The notes under the pieces were generated by a model. It searched no databases. It saw nothing but the letters and a program-made list of their open reading frames with translations, and was not told where the DNA came from. The position numbers were made by a program, and so were the translations under genes. DNA of 13,627 bases from DATJZH01 sp035499215 (GTDB lineage: Bacteria; Actinomycetota; Actinomycetes; Streptosporangiales; Streptosporangiaceae), in NCBI GenBank assembly GCA_035499215.1, contig DATJZH010000016.1:1-13627 (forward strand), in the 5' to 3' direction. Below, in pieces: positions 1 through 8,269 of the stretch (positions within the stretch are counted from its first letter, which is position 1; every line of letters starts with the position of its first letter).

Positions 1-1219
1 TGTGCAGGACGTCCTCGATCTCCTTGGGGTAGATGTTCTCCCCGCCCCGGATGATCAGGTCCTTGACCCGGTCAACCAGGGTGAGATAGCCGTCGTCGTC
101 GAAGCGGCCGACATCCCCGGTGTGCAGCCAGCCCCCGCGCAGGACCTGCGCTGTCTCTTCCGGCCTGCCCAGGTAGCCGCGCATGACGTTCGGGCCGCGG
201 ACTACTACCTCGCCCGCCTGCCCTGCGGGCAGCAGCTGGTCAGCCTGGTCCACCACCCCGACGTCGATGCCGGGCAGCGGGAGCCCGACACTACCCGCCT
301 TCCGGACGCCGTGCAGCGGATTCAGCGTGCAGACCACCGTGCACTCCGACAGCCCGTACCCCTCGACCACGGGGACGCCGAATCGTTCCTCGAACTCACC
401 GATCAGCTGGCGCGGCATCGGCGCGGCCCCGCAGACGACAAAGCGCAGGCTCCGGGTGTCCGGCTGCACGCCGGGCCGGGACGCCAGCAGCGCGTAGATG
501 GTGGGAACGGCCGAGAAGAACGTGGGCCTGACCCGTTCGACCGTCGCCCAGAAACCGGCCGCGTGGAACCGCTCGGCGATGAACGTCGAGCCGCCGGCCA
601 GCAACGGGGACACGACACTGACCATGATCCCGTTCACGTGGAACAGCGGCAGCACCAGCAGGCAGCGGGTGTCGGCGGTCATCTCGAACCAGCCGGTGAT
701 GAGCTCCGCGGTCACGCTGATGCTGGCGTGGTCCAGCATGACGCCCTTGGGCCGGCCCGTCGTCCCGCTGGTATAGATCAGCAGGGCCAGCGCGCCGGGA
801 TCGGTCATCAGGGCCGGCGGCGCCGACGGCCGGAGCGGGGCGGTCACCTCCTCCAGTCCGATGATCCGGTACGGACCGTCACGCAGCAACATCGCGGCCG
901 CGTCATCGGCGACGACCAGGATGGCGCCCGCGTCATCGATCTGGTAGCGGGCCTCCTGCGCGGTCAGGGCCGGGTTGACCGGCGTGACGGCGGCGCCGAG
1001 CCGCCACGCGGCGAACATGCTCGTGATGAGCTCGACCCGGTTCGGCAGCATGATGGCCAGCACGCCGCCGGGGCGCAGTCCGGCGGCGTCGAAGACGGCG
1101 GCCAGCGCGGCCACCCTCTCGGCGAAACCCGCGTTGTCGAGCTCTTGGCGCTCATCGGCGATGCAGGCCCCGCTGGGATCCCGCAGCGCCCTGTCGTCAG
1201 GGATTATGGCTGCTGTCAC
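1..1219 (-). CDS. Acyl-CoA synthetase / AMP-dependent ligase, partial (C-terminus beyond the left edge)
   Basis: Class I adenylate-forming enzyme that would activate a carboxylic acid to acyl-AMP and then acyl-CoA in the cytoplasm. Seen in the minus-strand translation: the P-loop-like A3 motif YTSGTTGRPKG (residues ~149-159), YGLSE (A5, 288-292), the HTGD region with the AMP-ribose Asp at ~369, and a VDRVKDLIIRGGENIYP hinge segment just before the edge. About 406 codons are present. Family members have about 500-550, so the C-terminal subdomain with the catalytic lysine is outside the window. The GTG start at 1219 is chosen because an AAAGGGA ribosome-binding site precedes it; a nearby ATG at 1224 is out of frame and stops after two codons. 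It is divergent from the ketone-carboxylase-like operon, so activation of the carboxylated product (as benzoylacetate-CoA ligase does in the acetophenone pathway) is a reasonable inference. Substrate cannot be read from the sequence. A general FadD-type fatty-acid ligase is the alternative. Confidence 0.93.
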   Translation of the reverse strand, partial: MTAAIIPDDRALRDPSGACIADERQELDNAGFAERVAALAAVFDAAGLRPGGVLAIMLPNRVELITSMFAAWRLGAAVTPVNPALTAQEARYQIDDAGAILVVADDAAAMLLRDGPYRIIGLEEVTAPLRPSAPPALMTDPGALALLIYTSGTTGRPKGVMLDHASISVTAELITGWFEMTADTRCLLVLPLFHVNGIMVSVVSPLLAGGSTFIAERFHAAGFWATVERVRPTFFSAVPTIYALLASRPGVQPDTRSLRFVVCGAAPMPRQLIGEFEERFGVPVVEGYGLSECTVVCTLNPLHGVRKAGSVGLPLPGIDVGVVDQADQLLPAGQAGEVVVRGPNVMRGYLGRPEETAQVLRGGWLHTGDVGRFDDDGYLTLVDRVKDLIIRGGENIYPKEIEDVLH

Positions 1220-1273
1220 GGCATTCCCTTTCCGTTTCAGCCGACGCTAGGGTCGAGCCGCGAGCTTGCCATC

Positions 1274-1318
1274 GTGCGCACGCCACTAATCCCCGCCTGA
1301 TCATGGTTCCGTGCGCAC
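1274..1318. promoter_or_regulatory. Paired GTGCGCAC palindromes (possible operator)
   Basis: Two identical 8-bp palindromes lie at 1274-1281 and 1311-1318. With one flanking base each they make a perfect 9-bp inverted repeat, GTGCGCACG (1274-1282) and CGTGCGCAC (1310-1318), with a 27-nt spacer that also contains a TGATCA palindrome (1298-1303). The position between divergent genes fits an operator controlling both. The repeat is seen directly; the operator role and the binding protein are inferred. The downstream PucR-family protein is the nearest candidate. Confidence 0.45.
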
Positions 1319-1438
1319 AGCCGGAGGGGGAGCGCCGCTGTGCTGTTGTCCTCACGAGCCATCGCGGGGACGGTTTGCTGTGCCCGCGCCACGATGCCCG
1401 GCCCGGCTGGCGTCCTTACGCTGCGATCACGACAGCTC

Positions 1439-1444
1439 GGAGGG
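1439..1444 (+). promoter_or_regulatory. Ribosome-binding site deciding the start at 1454
   Basis: GGAGGG directly abuts the in-frame ATG at 1445 and lies 9 nt before the next in-frame ATG at 1454. The spacing favours ATG 1454, giving a protein that begins MTQLINID, as expected for a HyuA family N-terminus. Confidence 0.7.
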
Positions 1445-1453
1445 ATGCGCCTC

Positions 1454-3391
1454 ATGACACAACTGATAAACATCGACAACGGTGGCACGCTGACTGACTT
1501 CTTCCTGGTCGAGGGCGACAAGGTGCGCTACACCAAGACGCTGACCACGCCCTATGACCTAAGCCAGTGCCTGTTCGACGGCCTGGCCAAGGTCTCCGAG
1601 CTGGCCTACGGCGAACCGCAGCTCGCGGCGCTGCTGCAAGCGACGGACTGCATCCGGTATTCCACCACCCAGGGCACCAACGCTCTCGTGCAGCGGGCCG
1701 GGCCGCAGCTGGGCCTGCTGGTTACGGATCCGACGCTGGTCGAGGGCCTGGCCGCCACCCAGGCCCAGGAGGATCTGCTGGCGGCGCTGGTCGGCGACCG
1801 GTGGGGCCGGATCAGCCTCGACGCCGACGACGAGGCGCTGAGCCGTGAGCTGCTCGCGCAGGTCAACGACCTGTCCGCGCGCGGGGCCAGGCGCCTGGTC
1901 ATCGCCGTGAGCGGCGCGGACGGTCCGGAGGACGAGGCCCGGGTAAAGGGACTGCTACTGCAGCTGTATCCCCGTCATCTGCTCGGCGCGGTCCCGCTGC
2001 TGTTTTCCTGGGAACTCGTCGCCGACCCCGACGACATCCGCCGAACCTGGTCGGGCCTTCTCAACGCGTTCCTGCATCCGGCGATGGAGCGCTTCTTGTT
2101 CAACGCCGACCGGCGGCTGCGAGACGCGCGGGCCCGCCAGCCGCTGCGGATCTTCCGCAACGACGGCGCTTCGTCCCGTGTGTCGAAGTCCGCTGCGCTC
2201 AAGACGTACAGCTCCGGGCCGCGGGGCGGCCTGGAGGGCACCCGCGCCCTGGCGGCCCATTACGGCCTGCGCCATCTGGTCATGCTCGACGTGGGCGGCA
2301 CGACCACCGACATCGGCGTGGTCAGCGACGGCGCCATCCACGTCGAGCGGCGCGGGACAATCGAGCACGCGCCGAGCTCCCTGGAACTGGCCGCCATCAC
2401 CAGCTACGGCGTGGGCGGCAGCTCGATCTTCCGCGTCGTCGACGGCCACCTGCAGGTGGGACCGGACAGCGTGGGCGCCGCACCCGGGCCGGCCTGCTTC
2501 GGGCTCGGCGGCGACCAGGCCACGATCACCGACGTGCTGCTGCTGGCCGGCCTGCTCGACCCGGCGACCTACCTCGGCGGGACGCTGGCGCTGCACCCGG
2601 ACCGGAGCGCGAAGGTGATCGAGGATAAGATCGCCGGGCCGCTGGGCATCCCGTTCGACGACGCGCTGCGGCAGATGGAGGAGGCCCACGCCGCGGCGAT
2701 CGCGCACGCCCTGGCCGACGCGACCACGGTCACCGGCGACACCGTGCTAGCCGCGTTCGGCGGGGCCGGCCCGATGACCGTCTGCGGTGCCGCCCGCCGG
2801 GCCGGGGCCCGGCACGTGCTGATCCCCCGGATGGCCGCGGTGTTCAGCGCGTTCGGCATCGGGTTCTCCGACCTCGGCCAGCGCTACGAGCAGCCCCTGG
2901 CGGCGGTGGATTACCCGACCATCAAGCAGACCTCCGACCAACTGCTCGCGCTGGGCGCCCGGGACATGTTCGCCGAAGGCATCGACGCGAGCGCGTGCAT
3001 CCCCCGATTCCGTCTGACGGTCGAGGACGAGGACGGGGAACGGGTCATCGAGCTCGACGACCTGCACGATGCCACGACCCACCTAAAGCCGGGCGGCCAG
3101 GCCTCCCTGGAACTCGCGCTGCTGGCGCCGCTCCCGCATGTCACGCTGGGCGAGGGCGGCGACATCGAAGCATCCCCGGCCCAGGCCGAGGGGACGCGGC
3201 TGCTACGCGATGGCCGGGGCGGGCAGGCGGAGACGCCCGTGTACGAGTTGCTGAGCCAGCGCCCGGGCGCGCGGGGGTCCGGGCCAGCCGTGATCGAAGG
3301 CCCGTTCTTTACCATGCGGGTTCCCGACGGCTGGCAGTTCGAGACCACCGCAGCGGGCGACCTGCGGCTGACCGACAGGGGCGAGCGATGA
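1454..3391 (+). CDS. HyuA-type (hydantoinase A/oxoprolinase) ASKHA subunit of an acetophenone-carboxylase-like complex
   Basis: Protein of 645 aa, about 69 kDa. Seen: an N-terminal phosphate-1 loop DNGGTLTD (residues 8-15), TTQGTNA (71-77), the second phosphate loop DVGGTTTDIG (279-288), a GVGGSS/GAAPGPAC stretch (319-348) and the FGGAGP adenosine-side motif (435-440). These are hallmarks of the hydantoinase A/oxoprolinase family, whose ASKHA fold binds ATP. In acetophenone carboxylase two such subunits are thought to act as kinases, one for the ketone and one for bicarbonate. This is the first gene of a tightly coupled operon and resembles ApcA in position and size. The first loop has Asn and Leu where the paralogue encoded at 3810 has the usual Ile and Phe (DIGGTFTD), and the region around residues 90-140 is shorter. 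That fits a specialised subunit, but which substrate it phosphorylates is unknown. The stop overlaps the next start (ATGA). Start chosen by GGAGGG at 1439. Confidence 0.88.
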   Translation: MTQLINIDNGGTLTDFFLVEGDKVRYTKTLTTPYDLSQCLFDGLAKVSELAYGEPQLAALLQATDCIRYSTTQGTNALVQRAGPQLGLLVTDPTLVEGLAATQAQEDLLAALVGDRWGRISLDADDEALSRELLAQVNDLSARGARRLVIAVSGADGPEDEARVKGLLLQLYPRHLLGAVPLLFSWELVADPDDIRRTWSGLLNAFLHPAMERFLFNADRRLRDARARQPLRIFRNDGASSRVSKSAALKTYSSGPRGGLEGTRALAAHYGLRHLVMLDVGGTTTDIGVVSDGAIHVERRGTIEHAPSSLELAAITSYGVGGSSIFRVVDGHLQVGPDSVGAAPGPACFGLGGDQATITDVLLLAGLLDPATYLGGTLALHPDRSAKVIEDKIAGPLGIPFDDALRQMEEAHAAAIAHALADATTVTGDTVLAAFGGAGPMTVCGAARRAGARHVLIPRMAAVFSAFGIGFSDLGQRYEQPLAAVDYPTIKQTSDQLLALGARDMFAEGIDASACIPRFRLTVEDEDGERVIELDDLHDATTHLKPGGQASLELALLAPLPHVTLGEGGDIEASPAQAEGTRLLRDGRGGQAETPVYELLSQRPGARGSGPAVIEGPFFTMRVPDGWQFETTAAGDLRLTDRGER

Positions 3392-3813
3392 ACACGCCGA
3401 TGCGCATCCCGATGACCGAGTACCTGGAGATCGACCTGGAAACCGAACGGTGGCGGTGCCGACGCTGCGCGCACGACCTCGGCCCGGCCCGCGGAAACTA
3501 CAAGGAAGGCACGCTGGTCTGCGACCGCGATCCGACCGAGATCCACCGCCCGCTGATCGACCCCGGCCGCTACGAGTTCACCTTCGCTCCCGACCCGGCC
3601 TGGTGCCGGATCCTGGAGTACTACTGCCCGGGCTGCGGTACCCAGATCGAGACCGAGTACCTGCCACCCGGCCACCCGCCGGTCTACGACATGCAGATCG
3701 ACGTCGAGGCGCTCAAGGCGCAGTGGGCCGCGCGCCCGCCCGGCACGGTCATCCCGCTCGGCCGGGACGTCACCGCCGAGCCGCTGCGCATCGACCGGGG
3801 GAGCAACCAGTGA
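3388..3813 (+). CDS. Acetone/acetophenone carboxylase gamma-type subunit (small zinc-ribbon protein)
   Basis: Protein of 141 aa, about 16 kDa. Seen: two CxxC knuckles, C24-R-R-C27 and C80-P-G-C83, plus C45 and C73, consistent with a zinc ribbon. The Y-C-P-G-C-G-T-Q-I-E-T-E segment and the DxxP / HPP context match the acetone carboxylase gamma subunit family. In the known complexes this small subunit is structural and helps hold the HyuA and HyuB subunits together. The ATG overlaps the stop of the upstream gene (ATGA) and has AGGGG six bases before it; in-frame ATGs at 3400 and 3412 are less likely starts. The stop overlaps the next gene (GTGA). Size and order (HyuA then the ~15 kDa subunit) match ApcB of the acetophenone system, as recalled from the literature. 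The zinc is inferred from the cysteines. Confidence 0.88.
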   Translation: MNTPMRIPMTEYLEIDLETERWRCRRCAHDLGPARGNYKEGTLVCDRDPTEIHRPLIDPGRYEFTFAPDPAWCRILEYYCPGCGTQIETEYLPPGHPPVYDMQIDVEALKAQWAARPPGTVIPLGRDVTAEPLRIDRGSNQ

Positions 3814-5960
3814 AACGGATCTCCGTGGACATCGGCGGCACGTTCACCGACTGCTTCGTGGCGTGGGACGGCCGCTACATCCAGGCGAAGGCGCTGACCA
3901 CGCACCACAACCTGTCCCAGGGCTTCAACGAGGCACTGGATCATGCCTGCACCACGCTGAACCTGGGGCGGGATGACGTACTGCGGGAGGTCGACTCGGT
4001 CCGCTACGCCACCACCTTGGGCACGAACGCGCTGATCGAGCGGCGCGGCCCGCAGGTCGGCCTCATCGTGACCGCCGGGTTCGAGGCGACGATCCCGCTG
4101 TCCCGCGGCCGCGGCTACGGCGAGGGCCTGGACGAGCTGGCCAGGAACGACATGTCCAGCGGCACCCGGCCGGAGCCGCTGGTGCCACAGACGCTGATCC
4201 GATCGGTCGCCGAACGCGTCGATTACTCCGGCACCGTCCTGATGGAGCTCGGCCGGGACGACGTCCGGCAGGCGCTGCGCGAACTCATCGACGCCGGCGC
4301 CGAGGCGCTGGTGGTCTGCCTCACCAACGCGATCGAGAACCCGGCGCACGAACTGCGGGTGCAGGAGGTGTTCCTGTCCGAGTACCCCGCGCACCAGCTG
4401 GGCGCGGTCCCGATGCTGCTCAGCCACCAGCTGTCCGGCCGCAAGGGCGAGTACGTGCGCGCCACCTCGGCCATCGTGGACGGCTTCCTGCACGCGACTA
4501 TGTACTACGCGCTGTCGGAACTGGAGCAGAACCTGCGCGAGCACGGCTATCCCCGGCCGATGCTGATCATCCACAATTCCGGCGGCATGGCCCAGCTGAA
4601 CTCGACCGACGCGCTGCAGACCATCCATTCCGGGCCGGTGGCCGGCATCTCGGCCAGCGAGCACCTGGCCGGCCAGGCGAGCCTGGGAAACGTGGTGGCC
4701 ACCGACATGGGCGGCACCAGCTTCGACATCGGCCTGGTCCCGGCCGACGGGGTCAAGCACTACGACTTCATGCCGGTCATCGACCGGTGGCTGGTCAGCG
4801 TGCCGATGATCCACCTGGTCACGCTGGGCGCCGGGGGCGGGTCCATCGCCAGCTACGACCGGCTGCACCAGTCGGTCAAGGTAGGCCCGCGCAGCGCCGG
4901 GTCGGACCCGGGGCCGGCCTGCTACGACCGGGGCGGGCTGCTGCCCACCGTGACCGACGCGGATCTGCTGCTCGGCTACCTCACGCCGGAACGCTATGCG
5001 GGCGGCCAGATCAAGCTGAACCGCGCGCGGGCGGAGTTCGCCGTCGACGAGGAGTTCGGTGATCACCTGGACCTGGACCCCGTGGAGGTCGCCCGGTTGA
5101 TCAAGGCCGAGGTGGACGAGCAGATGGCCAACGGGATGGCCAAGGAACTGCGGATCCGCGGCTACCTCCCGGAAGAGTTCACCATGCTGGCCTACGGCGG
5201 CAACGGCCCGCTGCACTGCTGCGGGATCGCCGCCCACCTCGGCATGGACAAGATCCTCGCGCCGCCGTACAGCTCGGTGTTCTCCGCCCTCGGGGCCGGC
5301 AACATGCCGCAGCTGCACATCCACGAGCGCTCGGTCCCGCTGATCCTGTTCGACGCCACCAGCCGCGCGATGTTCACCGACTTTGGGCGGTTCAACGCGA
5401 TCGTGGCCGAGCTCGAGGCCAAGGGCCGCGCCGACCTGGAGCGGCAGGGACTGCCGGCCGCCGCGGTCCGGCACCGGCTCGAGCTGGACATGCGGTACGG
5501 GAACCAGCTGGTGACGATGGCTGTCGTGGCGCGCAGGACGCGGCTGGAAAGCATCCGCGATGTGGTCGACCTGATGCAGGTGTTCTCCGAGGACTACGGC
5601 CGCCGGTTCGGTGAGGGCAGCCAGTCTCCCGAGGCTGGCATCCGGGTCACCGCGCTCCGGGTCGCCTCCTACGTCCAGGGCGAGACGATCGAGTTCGACG
5701 CCAGCCCGCCGGACGGCCGGACCACGGCCGCGCACCCGGCCGGATCGCGGCGCTGCTTCTTCCCCGGCACCGAGGGGCCGGTGGAAACCGCGGTCTTCGA
5801 CGAGAGCGCGCTCGAGCCGGGGCTGGCCGTGCACGGCCCGGCCGTCGTCACCACGCCCACCACCACCTATCTCGTCCAGCCCGGCTGGCGGATCGAGACC
5901 GGCGCGCACGGCGCCATCTGGTTCCTGGCCAACTCGCCCGAACAGGAGGACCGGCGATGA
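3810..5960 (+). CDS. Second HyuA-type ATP-binding subunit (acetone carboxylase beta-like)
   Basis: Protein of 716 aa, about 77 kDa, beginning at a GTG that overlaps the previous stop (GTGA) with GGGGGAG six bases upstream. Seen: the canonical phosphate-1 loop DIGGTFTD (7-14), TTLGTNA (69-75), HSGPVAG (273-279), DMGGTSFDIG (299-308), GAGGGS and SDPGPACYDRGG segments, and YGGNGPLHC (~461). This is the hydantoinase A/oxoprolinase family and is closest in style to the beta subunit of acetone carboxylase. It probably binds ATP and phosphorylates ketone or bicarbonate before C-C bond formation on the HyuB subunit. It is paralogous to the product at 1454 but keeps the standard first loop and extra residues around 90-140. 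A six-frame reading also shows a 741-codon antisense open frame here, which is a GC-bias artefact. Functional class is confident; the exact substrate is not. Confidence 0.93.
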   Translation: MKRISVDIGGTFTDCFVAWDGRYIQAKALTTHHNLSQGFNEALDHACTTLNLGRDDVLREVDSVRYATTLGTNALIERRGPQVGLIVTAGFEATIPLSRGRGYGEGLDELARNDMSSGTRPEPLVPQTLIRSVAERVDYSGTVLMELGRDDVRQALRELIDAGAEALVVCLTNAIENPAHELRVQEVFLSEYPAHQLGAVPMLLSHQLSGRKGEYVRATSAIVDGFLHATMYYALSELEQNLREHGYPRPMLIIHNSGGMAQLNSTDALQTIHSGPVAGISASEHLAGQASLGNVVATDMGGTSFDIGLVPADGVKHYDFMPVIDRWLVSVPMIHLVTLGAGGGSIASYDRLHQSVKVGPRSAGSDPGPACYDRGGLLPTVTDADLLLGYLTPERYAGGQIKLNRARAEFAVDEEFGDHLDLDPVEVARLIKAEVDEQMANGMAKELRIRGYLPEEFTMLAYGGNGPLHCCGIAAHLGMDKILAPPYSSVFSALGAGNMPQLHIHERSVPLILFDATSRAMFTDFGRFNAIVAELEAKGRADLERQGLPAAAVRHRLELDMRYGNQLVTMAVVARRTRLESIRDVVDLMQVFSEDYGRRFGEGSQSPEAGIRVTALRVASYVQGETIEFDASPPDGRTTAAHPAGSRRCFFPGTEGPVETAVFDESALEPGLAVHGPAVVTTPTTTYLVQPGWRIETGAHGAIWFLANSPEQEDRR

Positions 5961-8269
5961 GTGACGCAGCCGCTGCCCAGTTCACCCCCGAAGAGCAGGA
6001 GTGGGTCGATGCGTTCCTGGCCGGGACGACCCTGTTCCTCGGACCCGACCCAGAGATCATGAACAACCACCGGATGGCGCCGAGGACCGCGGACGAGGAC
6101 CGGCTGCTGTCCGGCCCGGTGGACGCGAACGACCTGGACCGGGTGCGCAAGCGGATCGTGGCCGGCCTGGACGAGGCATTCGAGATGATGGAGCAGACCG
6201 GCGCCGCGCCCGGCGCGAAGTGGGGCGACCTGACCAGCGCGGTCTACTCGGCGTCCGGCGACCTGATCCACATCAGCACCGGCGGGGTGCTGGCGTTCGC
6301 CTCGGTGCTGCACTACCCGGTGCGGTTCATCAACAAGTACTGGACCGGCGACCCGAGCGTCGGCGTGCACGACGGCGACGCGTTCATCCACAACGACGCC
6401 CGCTACGGCAACATCCACAACACCGACCAGAGCATGATCGTACCCGTCTTCTACGACGGCGAGCTGATCGCCTGGGTGGCGACGATCATCCACGAGGGCG
6501 AGAACGGGGCCAAGGAACCCGGCGGGATGCCGTCCAGCTCGGAATCCGCCTACGACGACGGCATCAGGATGAGCCCGTTCAAGATCGTGGAGCGCGGCGT
6601 GATCCGGCGCGACGTGCTGACCTTCCTGCAAAACTCGGTGCGCGAGCCGAAGCTGCAGTACCAGGACCTGAAGGTCAAGCTGTACTCGGCGCTGCGGATC
6701 AAGGAGCGGGTGCTCGCGCTGGTGGAGGAGGTGGGCCGGGACGCGTTCATCGTCTCGCTGCGCAAGTCGCTGGAAGACATCGAGGCGGAGGCGCGGCGGC
6801 GGATCTCGGCCTTGGCGGATGGCACGTACCGGGTCAACTTCTTCTCCGACTCCACCCTGCGGGAGAACGTGCTGCTGAAGTACCCGTGCGCGATCACGGT
6901 CAAGGGGGATGAGCTGACCGTCGACTGGCGCGGGGCCGCGCCGCAGATCATGAACCGGGCCTTCAACTCCACCCTCGGCTCGTCGAAGTGCGGGATGAAC
7001 CAGGCCTTCCTCGGGTTCTTCTGGCCGGACCTGCCCCGTGGGATCAGCGTGATGAACCCGATCGAAGTCCTGGCCGACGAGGGCAGCTGCGTCAACCCGG
7101 GCAATGACGCGCCGCTCGGACAGAGCCTGCAGGGCATCTTCAAGACGTTCGGCGTTACCCAGGCCCTGTTCGCCAAGATGCAGTACTCCTGCCCCGAGAA
7201 GTACGGGTCGGTGATCGCACCCTGGTTCAACCAGATCAACACGTTCTTGTTCGGCGGCGTCACCCAGCACGGCGAGTTCGTCGGCAACGTCTGCGCCGAC
7301 CTGAACGGCATGGGCGGCGGCGCCCGCGCGCACCGCGACGGCGAGCACTCGATGGCGCCGTTCTTCGCCGCCATGGCCGATATCGGCGAGCAGGAGATCA
7401 TCGAGGACGACGTGCCGTTCCTCCAGCTCATCTCCAAGAAGATCAAGCGCGACGCGCAGGGTTTCGGCAAACACCGCGGCGGCATGGGCTACGAGATCGC
7501 CGTGGCCGCCCGGGGCACCCCGCTATGGGGGTTCGCCACCGTGTCCAGCGGCTCGAAGTTCCCGGCGATCCCCGGCCTGTTCGGCGGGTACGGATGCCCG
7601 ACCTACCCGTTGGCCAAGATCAAGGGCGTCAACGCCTTCGAGCAGATGAAAGATGCGCCGGAGACCTGGTCGTTCGACTACGAGACGCTGATGAACTCCC
7701 GGCCGTTCGCCGGGGCCCGGTACTCCACCCACCACATGGGCATGGGCTTCGAGCTCGCCGAGGAGGGCGAGGTGTACATGATCTGCCAGGGCGCCGGCGG
7801 TGGCTACGGCGACGTCCTCGAACGCGACCCGGAGGCGGTCATGGCCGAGGTCGAGGCAGGCTACCTGACCAGCGAGGCAGCCCGCGAGATCTACTTCGTC
7901 GTCCACGACCCCGCCACGCTGGCGGTGGACACCACCGGGACCGAAGCCGCCCGGGCCGCCGAGCGCCAGGCCCGGCTGCGCCGGGGCAGGCCCTACACCG
8001 AGTTCGTCAAGCTCTGGGTGACCCCGGAGCCGCCGGCCCACCTGCCCTACTACGGCTCGTGGGGCGATGACAACGGTATCATCCATGCCACCGCCTGGAC
8101 CACGCACGGACCGGTGCGGGTGGCGGCGCCGGCGAACCAGCTCCCGCAGATCTTCCTGCCCGACCCGAACGTCATCGCCCTGGCCACGAAGCAGGCCCGG
8201 ATCGCCGAACTGGAGACGCGCGTGAACGAGCTGGAAGGTGGTATGAGCCGCTTGCTGGAGGGATCATGA
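5957..8269 (+). CDS. HyuB-type catalytic subunit (acetone carboxylase alpha-like)
   Basis: Protein of 770 aa, about 85 kDa, with AGGAGG seven bases before the ATG, which overlaps the previous stop (ATGA). Seen: the HyuB/oxoprolinase signatures HNDARYGNIHNTDQ (145-158), HEGENGAKEPGGMPS (179-193) and FLQNSVREPKLQ, all characteristic of acetone-carboxylase-type HyuB proteins rather than hydantoinases. H154, D157 and H179 have the same spacing as three Mn ligands I recall for Xanthobacter acetone carboxylase (His150, Asp153, His175), so a metal site is likely. In this family the HyuB subunit is thought to host carboxylation of the enol phosphate. The C-terminal ~25 residues (IAELETRVNELEGGMSRL) look like a short coiled coil. 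Its neighbours supply both HyuA partners and the gamma subunit. Ends in ATGA overlap with the next gene. Confidence 0.93.
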   Translation: MSDAAAAQFTPEEQEWVDAFLAGTTLFLGPDPEIMNNHRMAPRTADEDRLLSGPVDANDLDRVRKRIVAGLDEAFEMMEQTGAAPGAKWGDLTSAVYSASGDLIHISTGGVLAFASVLHYPVRFINKYWTGDPSVGVHDGDAFIHNDARYGNIHNTDQSMIVPVFYDGELIAWVATIIHEGENGAKEPGGMPSSSESAYDDGIRMSPFKIVERGVIRRDVLTFLQNSVREPKLQYQDLKVKLYSALRIKERVLALVEEVGRDAFIVSLRKSLEDIEAEARRRISALADGTYRVNFFSDSTLRENVLLKYPCAITVKGDELTVDWRGAAPQIMNRAFNSTLGSSKCGMNQAFLGFFWPDLPRGISVMNPIEVLADEGSCVNPGNDAPLGQSLQGIFKTFGVTQALFAKMQYSCPEKYGSVIAPWFNQINTFLFGGVTQHGEFVGNVCADLNGMGGGARAHRDGEHSMAPFFAAMADIGEQEIIEDDVPFLQLISKKIKRDAQGFGKHRGGMGYEIAVAARGTPLWGFATVSSGSKFPAIPGLFGGYGCPTYPLAKIKGVNAFEQMKDAPETWSFDYETLMNSRPFAGARYSTHHMGMGFELAEEGEVYMICQGAGGGYGDVLERDPEAVMAEVEAGYLTSEAAREIYFVVHDPATLAVDTTGTEAARAAERQARLRRGRPYTEFVKLWVTPEPPAHLPYYGSWGDDNGIIHATAWTTHGPVRVAAPANQLPQIFLPDPNVIALATKQARIAELETRVNELEGGMSRLLEGS

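Larger units (their letters stand above)
1220..1453. promoter_or_regulatory. Divergent intergenic control region between CoA ligase and carboxylase operon
   Basis: This 234-bp stretch separates two genes that point away from each other and must hold both promoters. No convincing -35/-10 pair could be assigned by eye on either strand. The clearest structure is the pair of GTGCGCAC palindromes listed separately. An upstream extension of the carboxylase reading frame to 1340 is open, but its codon use and the ribosome-binding site argue that translation begins at 1454. Confidence 0.6.

Noticed and set aside
2..1300. 432-codon plus-strand open frame over the CoA ligase
   Set aside because: The minus strand encodes a clear adenylate-forming enzyme with A3, A5 and hinge motifs; the plus frame has no motif.
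1340..1453. N-terminal extension of the first HyuA protein to the first in-frame start
   Set aside because: The extension has no family similarity, and a good ribosome-binding site lies just before ATG 1454, where the typical HyuA N-terminus begins.
3684..5909. 741-codon open frame antisense to the second HyuA gene
   Set aside because: Long antisense frames are expected opposite GC3-rich genes. The translation is a low-complexity mix rich in R, H, V and G with no recognisable motif, while the sense strand carries clear HyuA motifs.
5867..7474. 535-codon open frame antisense to the HyuB gene
   Set aside because: Same GC-bias artefact; the sense strand has conserved HyuB signatures throughout.
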